This document shows positions 9,529-19,057 of a stretch of DNA of 64,000 nucleotides, one piece after another. The notes under the pieces were generated by a model. It saw only the letters and a list, made by a program, of their open reading frames with translations, did no database searches and was not told the origin of the DNA. The stretch spans positions 4,089,998 to 4,153,997 of the forward strand of contig CM039512.1 of NCBI GenBank assembly GCA_022432975.1, read 5' to 3'. Each line of letters starts with the position of its first letter. The first letter of the stretch is position 1. Origin of the DNA: Begonia masoniana (taxonomy: Eukaryota; Streptophyta; Magnoliopsida; Cucurbitales; Begoniaceae). The position numbers were made by a program, and so were the translations under genes.

Positions 9529-11886
9529 TTATCTCCTATTACAGGAATCTAAAAATTTCTTCCAAAAGGCATGGACAGCCCAAGAAGGCAATGTGAGGGG
9601 AGGATTGAAAAAGGCATCCACCCGAGCTTGAAGTGTAGCAAGATCAAGAGGTAGAGGTTCCTGATAGATCACCAAGTCCGTACAGGGATTAGCAATGGGA
9701 GATGGTTCTGGAGAAGCCACCAGATCCGGACTTGGAGAAGACGCAACTGGAGGAGCAACAGGAGATGGAGGCACTACCAGAGAAGCAATAGGAGATGTAT
9801 CCATTGGATTGGAGGGCTCGAAGGATGGCTCCAGTACAGAAGGAGCAGCAGGGGTAGAGAATGCCAGTTCAGACTCCTGTAGATCCAAAGGCATCACTCG
9901 AGATTCTTCAAAGACCTCATGTCTGTAGAAGGGAAGGAGGAGGTCTTCATAGGTTGGCTTAGAGGGGCAGAGAGGAATATAAGGTGCAGGGCAAAGAGCC
10001 GTGACTTGAGTTGTGAGAGCTTGAAGTTTACGAGAGAAAATCTCATTATTTCGATCCATCTTTCGATTCCATTGACCACGCTCCACACCAGCAGCTTCGC
10101 TCAAATCAGCTTTGAGTTGATTTAACTTTGTATCAAAGTCAGTCCTTAGATGGTCAATGCTGGTCTTCAACTCAGTATACTGAGCCTCACTCAAAGTAGA
10201 TCGCCTCTGATAAAAGATGGGAGTGGCAGGAGTAGTTGAGGTTGGGGAGGATACTTGGACGTGTAGAGGTAAGGAGACGGTTTGAGCAGGGGGAATGACT
10301 TGAGACACATGTTGAACTGTGGGAGCTAGTAGAGGTGCAGGAGGAGAAGAGTTATCAACAGGAGACAGAGGGGCGGAGGCAGGTAGTGGGAGCATCAACA
10401 AAGAGGGTGAAATATCATGAGATGAGATTGCAGGCTCATCTACATCATCCTGATCAGACTCCTCTGCCAGGATAAGTTTTTTTTTCCCCCTTTGAATAAC
10501 AGCGGCCTGAGCAGGTTCCATATTGGCTGCAGGCAGAGGATGCTCAGATGAGGCGTGTGGAGACGGAGTTGGTAATGTGGATTGAACTGGAGGACCATGT
10601 TTGATTATAGAGGAGATTGCTCGAAACACCGGAGAGATGGAGGGAAGAGCAGGCTGAGAAGGCAGTAAGAGAGAAGGTGGAGGAGAAGTAGGAGAAGGAT
10701 TGCTAGGTGCAGAGAGAGCAGAAATAGCCTCAAAGGGATTAGCTGAGGCTAAAGAAGCAGGTTGACTAGTCCTTGGAGGAGGGGCACGGCGTCTGGGCAC
10801 TGGTGGAGAACGTTTAGGGCGAGTGACACGAGGACTAGGAGGGGAAATATCAAAGGCAGGGATCTCAGAGTCACCACCACTTTCTTGAACAGAGGATTCC
10901 TCATCCAAACACACGTCCCGTTTTCCTTTTCGGGCAGCTTTGACCATAGCAGTCCTCTGCTTGGACTGATCCATAACAAAAGTCCCTTGAAGATTTCTCT
11001 TAATTCCCATCCTGGACAAGGTGTCTTTGGAGTAAAAGCTGGTTGATTTCAGACAAGTAGGATCCTCATCATCAGGGAATTCAACCTGAAACTTCTCAAA
11101 AATCTTCATGAGAAGGAGATTATAGGGAAAAGAGGTAGATGGGCTTGAAGAAACGCTCTGAATCATTCGTCTCAAAATAATGTATCCAATGTCAACAGGT
11201 TCCTTCATATAGATGGCATAAAAAATAACAAGCTCCATGCTGCTAATGTCATCATAATGACCACCCTTAGGAAGAACATTATAGCAGATCATTTGATGAA
11301 GAAGACGAGCTCGAATGGTTAAATGCTTGCTTTTCAAAGGATTGGGAATATTGTGCGGATCAAGAGCAATTTCTTTTAAAAATTGTTGGCCATCAGGAAG
11401 TCTAAGAAATGGAATGTCTTGCCCTATGGAATATATTTTGGGATGTTGATCCAAATGGGGATAGCCCAAAAGCTCATTCAGGGATTGGGAAGTGAGTTCT
11501 ATCTGTTTTCCGTGCACATAGCTTGAAATGGTAGAATGGTCGGATGTAAAGCTGAGATTAGCATAAAACATCCTAATGGCCGAGGGAAAATAGAAAGATT
11601 CAACCTCAAACAGCCCTATTAAACCAATATCTGTTAAGGGTGCTATAATGTTTAAAGATACTAATTCGTCGGGAACCATACCACGACCTGGAATCAACTT
11701 CTTATCCTTAAAATCGCCGTGATATCGGATTTCAGCAGCCTCATTTAGAAAATAGAGCGACGGCCAACTATTTGCCCGAGGGAACACACGTACCGGACGA
11801 GGATTGAGTTTGGCTTTCTTTTGCGGTGGACCCGCATCACCTCGAGATGAAGAAGCGAGATGATCATGTTCACGAGCTTGTTCCAT
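9529..11886 (-). CDS. Env-like third reading frame of the Sirevirus-like element
   Basis: An intact 785-codon frame between pol and the 3' LTR. Residues 1-50 are basic and disordered with a possible nuclear signal (PPQKKAKLNPRP). Residues about 50-310 look globular, with an FYANLSF segment and a HGKQIELTSQSLNELLGYP segment typical of the plant transposon/retroelement domain found in such frames. Residues about 340-555 are rich in Pro and Ser. Residues about 560-630 (SEAQYTELKTSIDHL onward) are predicted coiled coil, and the tail is again Pro-rich. I see no signal peptide or clear membrane helix, so the label env-like reflects position in the element, not a proven envelope role. It is notable that this frame is intact while pol is not. 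Confidence 0.8.
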   Translation of the reverse strand: MEQAREHDHLASSSRGDAGPPQKKAKLNPRPVRVFPRANSWPSLYFLNEAAEIRYHGDFKDKKLIPGRGMVPDELVSLNIIAPLTDIGLIGLFEVESFYFPSAIRMFYANLSFTSDHSTISSYVHGKQIELTSQSLNELLGYPHLDQHPKIYSIGQDIPFLRLPDGQQFLKEIALDPHNIPNPLKSKHLTIRARLLHQMICYNVLPKGGHYDDISSMELVIFYAIYMKEPVDIGYIILRRMIQSVSSSPSTSFPYNLLLMKIFEKFQVEFPDDEDPTCLKSTSFYSKDTLSRMGIKRNLQGTFVMDQSKQRTAMVKAARKGKRDVCLDEESSVQESGGDSEIPAFDISPPSPRVTRPKRSPPVPRRRAPPPRTSQPASLASANPFEAISALSAPSNPSPTSPPPSLLLPSQPALPSISPVFRAISSIIKHGPPVQSTLPTPSPHASSEHPLPAANMEPAQAAVIQRGKKKLILAEESDQDDVDEPAISSHDISPSLLMLPLPASAPLSPVDNSSPPAPLLAPTVQHVSQVIPPAQTVSLPLHVQVSSPTSTTPATPIFYQRRSTLSEAQYTELKTSIDHLRTDFDTKLNQLKADLSEAAGVERGQWNRKMDRNNEIFSRKLQALTTQVTALCPAPYIPLCPSKPTYEDLLLPFYRHEVFEESRVMPLDLQESELAFSTPAAPSVLEPSFEPSNPMDTSPIASLVVPPSPVAPPVASSPSPDLVASPEPSPIANPCTDLVIYQEPLPLDLATLQARVDAFFNPPLTLPSWAVHAFWKKFLDSCNRR

Positions 11887-12171
11887 TGGAGAAATGTTGC
11901 GAAGATGACCTAGTGAGAAAAGGGTTGGCGATAGAGAGTTTACTGAAAAAAGGCGCGAAATATGAAGCGTTTCGAAGAAGAAACCGAGTTTAAAAAAGAG
12001 AGAACCACGCCCGACATGATGAAATCACACGTGTAATACTGATATTGTCCGATTGATGACACGTGTCGACAGATTAGAAAATATATCATCCGGTCAGTGG
12101 ATGATAAATTTCTCTTCCGGTGAATAGTAAACGTACCGGATGAGAAACAGATAGAAAAACCTTAACTTCCC

Positions 12172-15100
12172 TTAACAATTCTTATATTCGAGAAGACCTA
12201 GTCTTATTCTAATACCACAGAAGGTTTTCTCATCCAACGGTTTTGTGAATATATCTGCCAATTGGTCGACAGAATTAACAAACTCTAAAGAAATATCACC
12301 TCTTTGAACATGATCTCTAATAAAGTGATATCTGACATCTATGTGTTTTGTTCTAGAGTGCTGAATTGGATTCTTGGAAATATTAATTGCACTGGTGTTA
12401 TCACACCGAATAGGAATCCTATCATAAAACAGATTGTAATCTTCCAAAGTCTGTTTCATCCAAAGCATTTGTGCACAACAACTGCCTGCAGTAATATATT
12501 CACTCTCAGCAGTTGACAATGCAACAGAGTTCTGTTTCTTAGAATACCAAGACACTAGAGATTCTCCTAAGAACTGACAAGTGTCACTTGTGCTCTTCCT
12601 ATCAATTAGACTACCAGCATAGTCAGAATCAGAATATCCTACCAGATCGAAAGAAGTACCTTTAGGATACCATAATCCTAAGTTAGGAGTTCCACTTAAA
12701 TATTTAAAAATTCTTTTGACAGCAGTTAAGTGAGATTCCTTAGGAGCAGCCTGGAATCTAGCACAGAGACAAACACTAAAGAGTATATCTGGTCTACTAG
12801 CAGTCAAGTATAACAGAGAACCAATCATACCACGATATTTCTTAATATCAACACTAATACCTTTTTCATCTTTGTCCAATTTGGTTGTGGTACTCATGGG
12901 AGTTCTAGAGGATTTGACAGATTCTAATCCGAATTTCTTAAGAAGCTCCTTAATGTATTTTTCTTGGCAAAAGAAAATTCCATCAGGAGATTGACAGATT
13001 TGAAATCCTAAGAAGAACTTCAACTCCCCCATCATACTCATTTCAAATTCACTTTGCATGAGGGATGAAAACTCATTACACATTTTGACATTAGTAGATC
13101 CAAAAATAATGTCATCGAGATAGATTTGAACCAACAAGATGTCCTTATCCTTTTGCATGGTAAATAGAGTTGAGTCGGTGTTACCCTTTTTGAAATTCCT
13201 TTCTTCAAGGAAGTTCCTCAACCTATCATACCAAGCTCTAGGAGCTTGCTTAAGTCCATAAAGAGCCTTCTGAAGTTTATACACAAAATCAGGTTTTGCA
13301 AAATCTTCAAATCCTAAGGGCTGTTCTACATAAACTTCTTCCTGAATATAACCATTTAAGAAAGCACTCTTCACATCCATTTGGAAGAGTGTGAAGTTTT
13401 TGTAGCAAGCATAAGCTAGAAGCATCCTAATTGACTCTAATCTAGCAACAGGTGCAAAGGTTTCCTCAAAATCTATTCCTTCTTCTTGATTGTAACCTTT
13501 AGCAACCAGTCTAGCCTTATTTCTAACCACAATCCCATTTTCATCTAATTTGTTTTTGTAAACCCATTTAGTTCCAATGATGGGATGATCCTTAGGCCTT
13601 GGAACAAGTTCCCATACCTTGTTCCTTTTAAATTGATTTAACTCATCTTGCATGGCCAAAATCCAATTATCATCACTCTCAGCCTCTTCAAACTTCTTAG
13701 GCTCTATATGTGAAATGAATGCCACATTGGCACAGAGATTCCTAAGAGAAGCTCTAGTCTTAACTCCTAAAGAATGATCACCTAAAACTTCATCTATTGG
13801 ATGGTTTCTGACATATTTCCAATCTCTAGGAAGATCAGGATTTTCATCCTTGACAGGAATAATATCTAGAGAAGTAGAAGAGGGTTCTAAAGATTTTTCT
13901 TCTTGAGTGGGATCAGAGGGTTTTTCTAATGAAAGAGAGTCCAGTTGATTATCCAAAGAATCATCGTCAACCACATTGATTGTAGGCTGAGGGGACATGA
14001 ACAGATTCCTCTACAACTAGAGTTCTTCTATTGAATACTCTATAGGCTTTACTAGACAGAGAATAACCAAGAAAAATTCCAAGATCAGATTTGGAATCGA
14101 ATTTTCCTAAGTTATCCTTAGTATTAAGAATGAAACATTTACTACCAAAAGCTCTAAAATACTTAACAGAAGGAGTTTTTTCATTCCAAAGCTCATATGG
14201 AGTTTTCTCAAGAATAGGTCTTATTGAGACCCGATTAAGCACATAACAGGCTGTTGCAACAGCTTCAGCCCATAAATACTTAGGAAGAGAATTTTCATTA
14301 AGCATAGTCCTAGCAAGCTCTTGGAGAGATCTATTCTTCCTCTCAACAACACCATTTTGCTGAGGGGTCCTAGGAGAAGAGAAGTTGTGCTCAATTCCAT
14401 ACTTGAGACACAAGAGTTCAAATTTCTCATTTTCAAATTCTCCACCATGATCACTACGAATAGCAACAATGGTGAGCTCCTTTTCATTTTGAACTCTTTT
14501 CCTAAAACTAGAAAAGGTATCAAAAGTCTCATCCTTAGACTTCAGAAAGAATACCCAGGAGAATCTAGAGAAGTCGTCAATAATGACAAAAGCATAGAAT
14601 TTTCCACCTAGACTAGCTACATTGGAAGGACCGAAGAGGTCCATGTGGAGAAGTTGGAGAGGCTTGGAAGTTGACATTGCATTCTTCGATGCAAAGGAAC
14701 TTTTGGTCTGCTTACCCATTTGGCAAGCATCACAGACCTTATCTTAGGGATTCCTCTAACTAAGTTCTCCCTAGTAATCTTAGCTAAAGTATCCATCCCT
14801 ACATGACCTAATCTCCTATGCCAAATCCAAGAATCATGGGAAGAATTAACAGCAAAGCATTTTTCGTTCACATGCTCAATAACATCCATGTCAATAATAT
14901 AGATATTTTCTTTCCTATAGCCAGTGAACAGAGTTTTGTCATTAGATGCATCTTTAATTACACAAGAGTTTGATTTAAAGATCACCTCATAACCTTTATC
15001 ACATAACTGGCTAATACTAAGGAGATTATGCTTTAAACCTTCAACTAATAGAACATTTTCAATAGTAGGATAAAAACTGTTACCTATATTGCCGATGCCA

Positions 15101-15261
15101 ACAATTTTGCCCTTTTGGTTTCCACCAAAAGTGACACTCCCTTTCTTTTTGTTGACAGCAGCAAACATGGTTGAGTCTCCTGTCATATGCCTCGAACATC
15201 CACTGTCGAGGTACCACTGGTTCTTTCCAGGAGAGCACTCAACCTGCAAGACAGAATTCAA
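12172..15261 (-). pseudogene. pol of Copia-2 (protease, integrase, RT, RNase H), frameshifted
   Basis: Three minus-strand frames together carry the pol domains. 15261-14617 has the protease motif DSGCSRHMTG and the gag-pre-integrase WIWHRRLGHVG. 14719-13967 has the integrase core (HMDLFGP, SDHGGEFEN, TPQQNGVVERKNR). 13998-12172 has reverse transcriptase ([12 protein letters not shown], a YLDDIIFGS active site in place of the commoner YVDD, FFLGFQI) and RNase H ([17 protein letters not shown]). Single-base shifts separate them near 14735-14750 and near 13985-14000. The gag-pol junction itself is a frame change at 15258-15261, which may be natural. Pol ends about 285 bases before the env-like frame. 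Confidence 0.9.
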
Positions 15262-16850
15262 TTGGTCTTCTTAGGTACCCAAATCTTTTGGGTCCTAGTG
15301 TTAGTCTTGGTTCCTTTAGGAACCCACTGTAACTTGCTACCTAGTTTCATACTGTTTGTTTTTAAAGGACATATGAAGGACTTATGTCCTACTTCATTAC
15401 ATGTATGGCAAGTAGCCGGTTTGACAAAGAAATTCTTAAAAACTTTTCTCTTATTGAACTTGTCATAGCCTAAACCTGCTTTATCATGAGTAGCTCTATG
15501 ATTCCCTATTAGTAAAGTTAAGTTCTTGCTACCATTTGAGAACCATGGAACAAGTTTATTCAAAGACTCATTTTTCTTTTTAAGTTCAATAATTTCCTTC
15601 TCATGCAGGTCTACTTCTTTAGCATGCTTTTCCAATAAATCTGTATTATCCTTTTTCAACAGATTGTATTTAGTTTTCAGTATCCCAAACTGTTTAACTA
15701 AGTCATTAAAAGCATCAATTAGTTCATCTTCTTCATTACCACTATCGTTATCACTTAAAATATTTGAAGAAGAAGTACTAACCTTTTCCTCGTGTGCCAT
15801 GAAGCACAGATTTGCAACTTCCTCATCTTCTGAAGAGGAGGTGTCACCTTCACTGTCATCCCAAGTGGCCTTCATAGCCTTCTTCTTGAACTTCTTGGGA
15901 TACTTCTTTGTCTGTGGACAGTCTGCCTTCATATGGCCCGGCTTTCCACATCCAAAGCAGGTGATTTCCTTGTCCTTTTGAGACTTCTCACCCTTTGGAA
16001 ATCTTTTTCCCTGCATCCTTTTCCGTTGCAGGAATCTACTGAATCTCCTAGTGATGAGAGCTATATCCTCATCCTCTTCTTCTTCTTCTTCTTCTTCCTC
16101 AGACAGATCTTGTTTACTTGAGGAGGCTTTCATTGCAATATCTTTTCTTTTTGAAGCCTCTCTCTCCTTAAGATCTTCCTTCTCGTTTGACCTCATCGTG
16201 ATCTCATGAGTCATGAGAGATCCAAGGAGTTCCTCAAGTTTTAGAATCTTGAGATCCTTTGCTTCATGTATGGCAGTCACCTTTGGCTGCCAGCTTGGTG
16301 GAAGACACCTAAGAATCTTCCTGACCTGTTCTTCACAAGAATATGATTTACCAAGAGCTTTTAAGCCATTGGTAATGTTAGTAAACCTTGTAAACATAGA
16401 GGATATAGATTCATCTTTTGGCATAGAAAATAACTCATACTCATATACTAGCATATTCAATTTACTCTCTTTTACCTGATTTGTTCCCTCGTGGGTAACC
16501 TCTAATAAGTGCCAAATTTCTTGGGCACTTTCACACCCTTGTACCCTATTAAATTCATCTCTATTTAAGGCACAATACAGGGTGTTAATCGCCTTAGCAT
16601 TAAGGCTCAGATTTCTCTTATCTGACTCAGTTAGATCAGTGGAAATCTTAGGGACACTTTGGCCATCTACAGTATTCATGGGTTTAAATGGACCATATTC
16701 AATAATGTTCCATAGCTCATAGTCCATGGCTTGAATGAATATCTTCATTCTTGCTTTCCAGTAAACATAATCACTCCCATCAAAGAAGGGAGGCCTATTT
16801 GTAGCTTGACCTTCTCCGTGTGTGGAGTTAGTGTTGAATGTCATTGCCAT
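15258..16850 (-). CDS. gag of Copia-2
   Basis: A 530-residue nucleocapsid precursor starting at the ATG at 16850 (the frame extends 18 bases further but only from a TTG). It has a copia gag_pre fold near the N-terminus (PPFFDGSDYVYWKARM, then YELWNII), an acidic poly-Glu stretch in the middle, a CCHC knuckle CFGCGKPGHMKADC, and a second Cys/His cluster CHTCNEVGHKSFIC near the C-terminus. It stops with TGA at 15260-15258, four bases into the start of the pol frame. Two knuckles and a long acidic linker fit Sirevirus gag, which is longer than in most copia elements. Confidence 0.88.
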   Translation of the reverse strand: MAMTFNTNSTHGEGQATNRPPFFDGSDYVYWKARMKIFIQAMDYELWNIIEYGPFKPMNTVDGQSVPKISTDLTESDKRNLSLNAKAINTLYCALNRDEFNRVQGCESAQEIWHLLEVTHEGTNQVKESKLNMLVYEYELFSMPKDESISSMFTRFTNITNGLKALGKSYSCEEQVRKILRCLPPSWQPKVTAIHEAKDLKILKLEELLGSLMTHEITMRSNEKEDLKEREASKRKDIAMKASSSKQDLSEEEEEEEEEDEDIALITRRFSRFLQRKRMQGKRFPKGEKSQKDKEITCFGCGKPGHMKADCPQTKKYPKKFKKKAMKATWDDSEGDTSSSEDEEVANLCFMAHEEKVSTSSSNILSDNDSGNEEDELIDAFNDLVKQFGILKTKYNLLKKDNTDLLEKHAKEVDLHEKEIIELKKKNESLNKLVPWFSNGSKNLTLLIGNHRATHDKAGLGYDKFNKRKVFKNFFVKPATCHTCNEVGHKSFICPLKTNSMKLGSKLQWVPKGTKTNTRTQKIWVPKKTN

Positions 16851-16901
16851 TGTAAATATGTCACACAATGATTACAAGACAGCTTAGACAATGATAACCT
16901 T

Positions 16902-16913
16902 GCTCTGATACCA
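16902..16913 (-). other. Primer binding site of Copia-2 (tRNA-iMet)
   Basis: On the minus strand TGGTATCAGAGC follows the 5' LTR after a 2-base spacer and continues with AAGG. It is the standard initiator tRNA-Met complement. Confidence 0.92.
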
Positions 16914-16915
16914 AT

Positions 16916-18449
16916 TGTAGGATCGGTATTGTCTAAGAGGGGGGTGAATTAGACTTTTTAATTTTAATTACGAGTCACCCTAATTACTCTCTTGATTAGA
17001 CTATTAGTTTTAACACAAGTAATCAAATTATGTAAAGAGAGAGAGAGAGAAATACGACACCAGTATTTTTACGTGGTTCGGCCAAACTGCCTACGTCCAC
17101 GCTCTAAGGCTCACTCCTTGAAGATCCTTACCCTTCTCCTCACGAGAAAACACAGATCGGGATTCCAGGCTCCGATCAACTACCTTTACAGATCTGGATT
17201 GAACTTCACGGGCGTCAATCCACTGCCTTTTACAAATGATTTGAGTTTGTAAAATTAAGTACAGACTACACTCTCACAGTAATTGAATCTCAATTTAGGA
17301 TTGAGAGATGTAGAGAAAATACAGAGTATTATCACTTTCGCAGCTTAGGGCTCAGTATTCAAATTTGCAAAAGTTGTTCCTTTGAGCTCTAAGCTCGACT
17401 TAAATACTCTGTCTTCAAATCGGCTTGGCTTCAATGCTCCTCATCCAATAATAGAAGTTTAGTTACCGTTGGAGCAGCTTTCGTACAAGTTCAGGTAGCC
17501 GTTGCCGTTTGTAGTTGCAAATCGTCGTCGCCATTAATGTTCTGGAGTTATGGCTGAAAACGACGTCACTGTAGCTTCACGGCTAATTTGAATTCTGGCG
17601 CAAGACAAAGCTGATTTAGTCTTGAACCGCCATCGGATGATGCAACTTAAGAATCTTGAACCGGCATCGAATGAAAAAGCTTTAAACACTTGAACCGGCA
17701 TCTAATGATGAAGCTTTAAAACGCTGTCGGATGATTAAATCTTAGACGTCTTCCGCCTTTGTTGTTTAGTGACCGGAAGAGGATTTTGTTGAAGTCATCC
17801 GCCTTTGTCGTTTAGTGACCGGAAGAGCAATTTTGTTGAAGTCATCCGCCTTTGTCGTTTAGTGACCGAAAGAGCAATTTGGTTTACTCATCCGCCTTTG
17901 TCGTTTAGCGAGCGTAGGACTTCTTCGTGTTAGCTCATCAGCCTTGTCGTTTAGCGAGCGGTGGAGTACTTCAGTTTACTCATCCGCCTTGTCGTTTAGT
18001 GAGCGATGGAGTACTTCAGTTTACTCATCCGCCTTGTCGTTTAGTGGGCGGTGAAGTAATTCATTTACTCATCCGCCTTTGTCGTTTAGTGGGCGGTGGA
18101 CTTAGACAATAATTGACTCCGCTCTTGTCGTTTTGTGACCGGTGGACTGATTCTTGTAAACGATTCCGCTCTTGTCGTTTTGAGACCGGTGGACTGATTC
18201 TTGTAAACGACTCCGCTCTTGTCGTTTTGAGACCTGTGGACTGATTATTTTGTTTAACACATTTCAGCCCTGTACACTTAATCACATGCATTAAATACTA
18301 AAATACCCTTACCAAGGGCATTTTCAACAGATTAAAATCATATGCATAATTTATAATTCTTATTCAATAAATATAATCAAATTACCAAGCTAATCATATA
18401 AACACATTATCAAAAACAATTTAGACTTAAAACATCATTTAAGTCAACA
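16916..18449 (-). repeat. Right (5') LTR of Copia-2
   Basis: Direct repeat of 7691-9228. It holds the same tandem repeat block (about 17750-18243) and, as the element reads leftwards, acts as its promoter-bearing LTR. Confidence 0.95.
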
Positions 18450-18454
18450 GTTGA

Positions 18455-19057
18455 ATCATGACAAATGATTGATTAGGTTATTAGCTCAATGATTTTGATT
18501 ACTTGTATGGAATTGTGAGGAATAAGAAGATAAATAAGAGCTCGTAACGTCGATAGGTGTTTCTATTATAAAATTCGTCAGCGTTGAGCTGGAGTCTGCA
18601 TGATTCTGCTTTTGAAATTAGCCCAAAACACTTACTGGATAGGGAAGAAAACTCTACTTATAAATCATGTGTTTTTTGTCTATCTCAAACCACGTGGTAA
18701 GTTTGAGAGTGAATTTACACTTTACCCGTGTGATGAATTAAATTTAAATATAATGAAAATGAATTTATGGGTCAGCGTGAATATTAAAAGCCCAAAAGAA
18801 CTGTTTGGTGAGGCCCATTTGAATAACTGAATTAACATCGGTCGTTACCGCCGTTTGTTCGCAGCGGAAAGCGAGGTTAGAAAGCCCAATTTTGGTAGAG
18901 CAGACTCAAGTTCTCGAGCAGCCTGCAGGAGTAGACGTGAAAGCTCCTTCAGCTTCAGCTTCCAAAAAGAACTCAATTGGATCGGCCATTGAAACGATTG
19001 GTTGGAAATCGGCAGCTCCATCGACTTGGGTAACGTATTTTCAATTTTAGTGCAGGT
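18455..19057. other. Upstream region and leader of the S1/P1 nuclease gene
   Basis: Between the retrotransposon and the nuclease start codon. From about 18840 the base composition rises in GC, as expected for a promoter and 5' leader. A TTTTAGTGCAG just before the ATG could be a leader-intron acceptor. No separate gene is supported. Confidence 0.45.

Larger units (their letters stand above)
7686..18454 (-). mobile_element. Sirevirus-like copia retrotransposon (Copia-2), 10.8 kb
   Basis: The element spans 7691-18449 on the minus strand between perfect 5-bp duplications GTTGA (7686-7690 and 18450-18454). Its LTRs are 1538 and 1534 bp. Read on the minus strand the order is LTR, tRNA-iMet primer site, gag, protease-integrase-RT-RNase H, a separate 785-codon reading frame, a G-rich polypurine tract, LTR. 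Large size, long LTRs, an extra env-like frame after pol and several polypurine-tract-like copies match the Sirevirus (SIRE/Maximus) lineage of Ty1/copia. I counted about 19 substitutions between the LTRs (about 1.2%), so it inserted more recently than Copia-1. Pol contains frame breaks, so this copy is probably not autonomous as assembled. Confidence 0.93.

Noticed and set aside
15526..15981. 151-codon plus-strand frame inside gag
   Set aside because: Antisense shadow of Copia-2 gag (poly-Glu and Ser codons read as Ser/Leu/Phe).
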